Assembly (NCBI GenBank): GCA_905199755.1
Contig: CAJKHT010000114.1
Location: forward strand, 1-6,520
Source: an uncultured Eubacteriales bacterium
GTDB taxonomy: Bacteria > Bacillota > Clostridia > UBA1381
DNA: 6,520 nucleotides
Reading direction: 5' to 3'
In this document: one piece after another, positions 6,479-6,520 of the stretch
Layout: every line of letters starts with the position of its first letter
How positions within the stretch are numbered: the stretch's first letter is position 1
Program-made: the position numbers and the translations under genes
Notes under the pieces: generated by a model
Told to the model about the DNA's origin: nothing
Seen by the model: the letters and a program-made list of their open reading frames with translations, nothing else
Database searches by the model: none

Positions 6479-6520
6479 TTCCTCGACTAAATTAAGAATT
6501 GTCTGCATATATAACTTTTG
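6470..6520 (-). CDS. C-terminal end of an M56 (BlaR1-type) peptidase-domain gene, partial
   Basis: The frame is open from the window edge to a TAA at 6472-6470 and encodes 16 residues ending YMQTILNLVEERS. This resembles YVSTILSLL at residues 263-271 of the intact M56 protein at 84-1979, just after its zinc-binding region. The gene continues in the same frame as the next ORF: stop, one Lys codon, then ATG. If the stop is ignored, the spacing from the YMQTIL motif to the TTKM..NKK motif differs by only two residues from the YVSTIL to TTQM..GKK spacing in the intact protein. The inference is that a peptidase head lies upstream and ends exactly at the head/tail junction. Its HEXXH motif is outside the window, and 16 residues are few, so the assignment is tentative. 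Confidence 0.5.
   Translation of the reverse strand, partial: QKLYMQTILNLVEERS

Noticed and set aside
1..6520. tRNA, rRNA, CRISPR arrays and insertion sequences
   Set aside because: I saw no tRNA-like cloverleaf, no regularly spaced short repeats, and no transposase frame or terminal repeats around a transposase.

Overview
All convincing genes in this window lie on the minus strand, so they read from high to low coordinates. The A+T-rich sequence, GGAGG-type ribosome sites, SLH domains, copper-amine-oxidase-like 'stalk' domains and BlaI/BlaR1-type proteins suggest a low-GC, Gram-positive, Clostridia-like bacterium. That assignment is inferred from gene content and was not tested.

Right part (6520 to 2697): one tight operon whose start lies outside the window. 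It opens with the last 16 codons of a gene that align with the end of an M56 (BlaR1-type) peptidase domain. After its stop comes a 367-aa protein, then a 375-aa protein, then an SLH-domain secreted protein. The SLH gene has probably been cut by a frameshift from a 97-codon C-terminal piece that contains a WG-like repeat. Gaps are only 3, 20 and 16 bases. The 367- and 375-aa proteins begin with almost the same 39 residues, which correspond to the juxtamembrane segment and last transmembrane helix of BlaR1-type proteins. Their outer domains are completely different. They look like BlaR1 'tails' without a peptidase head. A rho-independent terminator at 2619-2663 closes this operon.

Middle (2369-2696): an intergenic region holding the terminator, a GC-richer structured stretch, a 9-bp perfect inverted repeat whose arms each contain TTGACA (divergent promoter candidates), and the blaI-type promoter with operator-like dyads.

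Left part (2353 to 84): a two-gene unit made of a BlaI/MecI/CopY-family repressor and a complete 631-aa M56 membrane peptidase with HEMTH and a stalk-type sensor. The two are separated by 2 bases. The family model is that an outside signal activates the M56 protein, which cleaves or relieves the repressor. Here the sensor is not a penicillin-binding domain, so the signal is probably not a beta-lactam. Positions 1-83 hold only a short open frame of unknown origin.

The most interesting point is the contrast between the intact M56 protein and the neighbouring split one. In the split one, the peptidase head appears to end at a stop codon exactly at the head/tail junction, and it is followed by two interchangeable tail proteins and a wall-anchored SLH protein.
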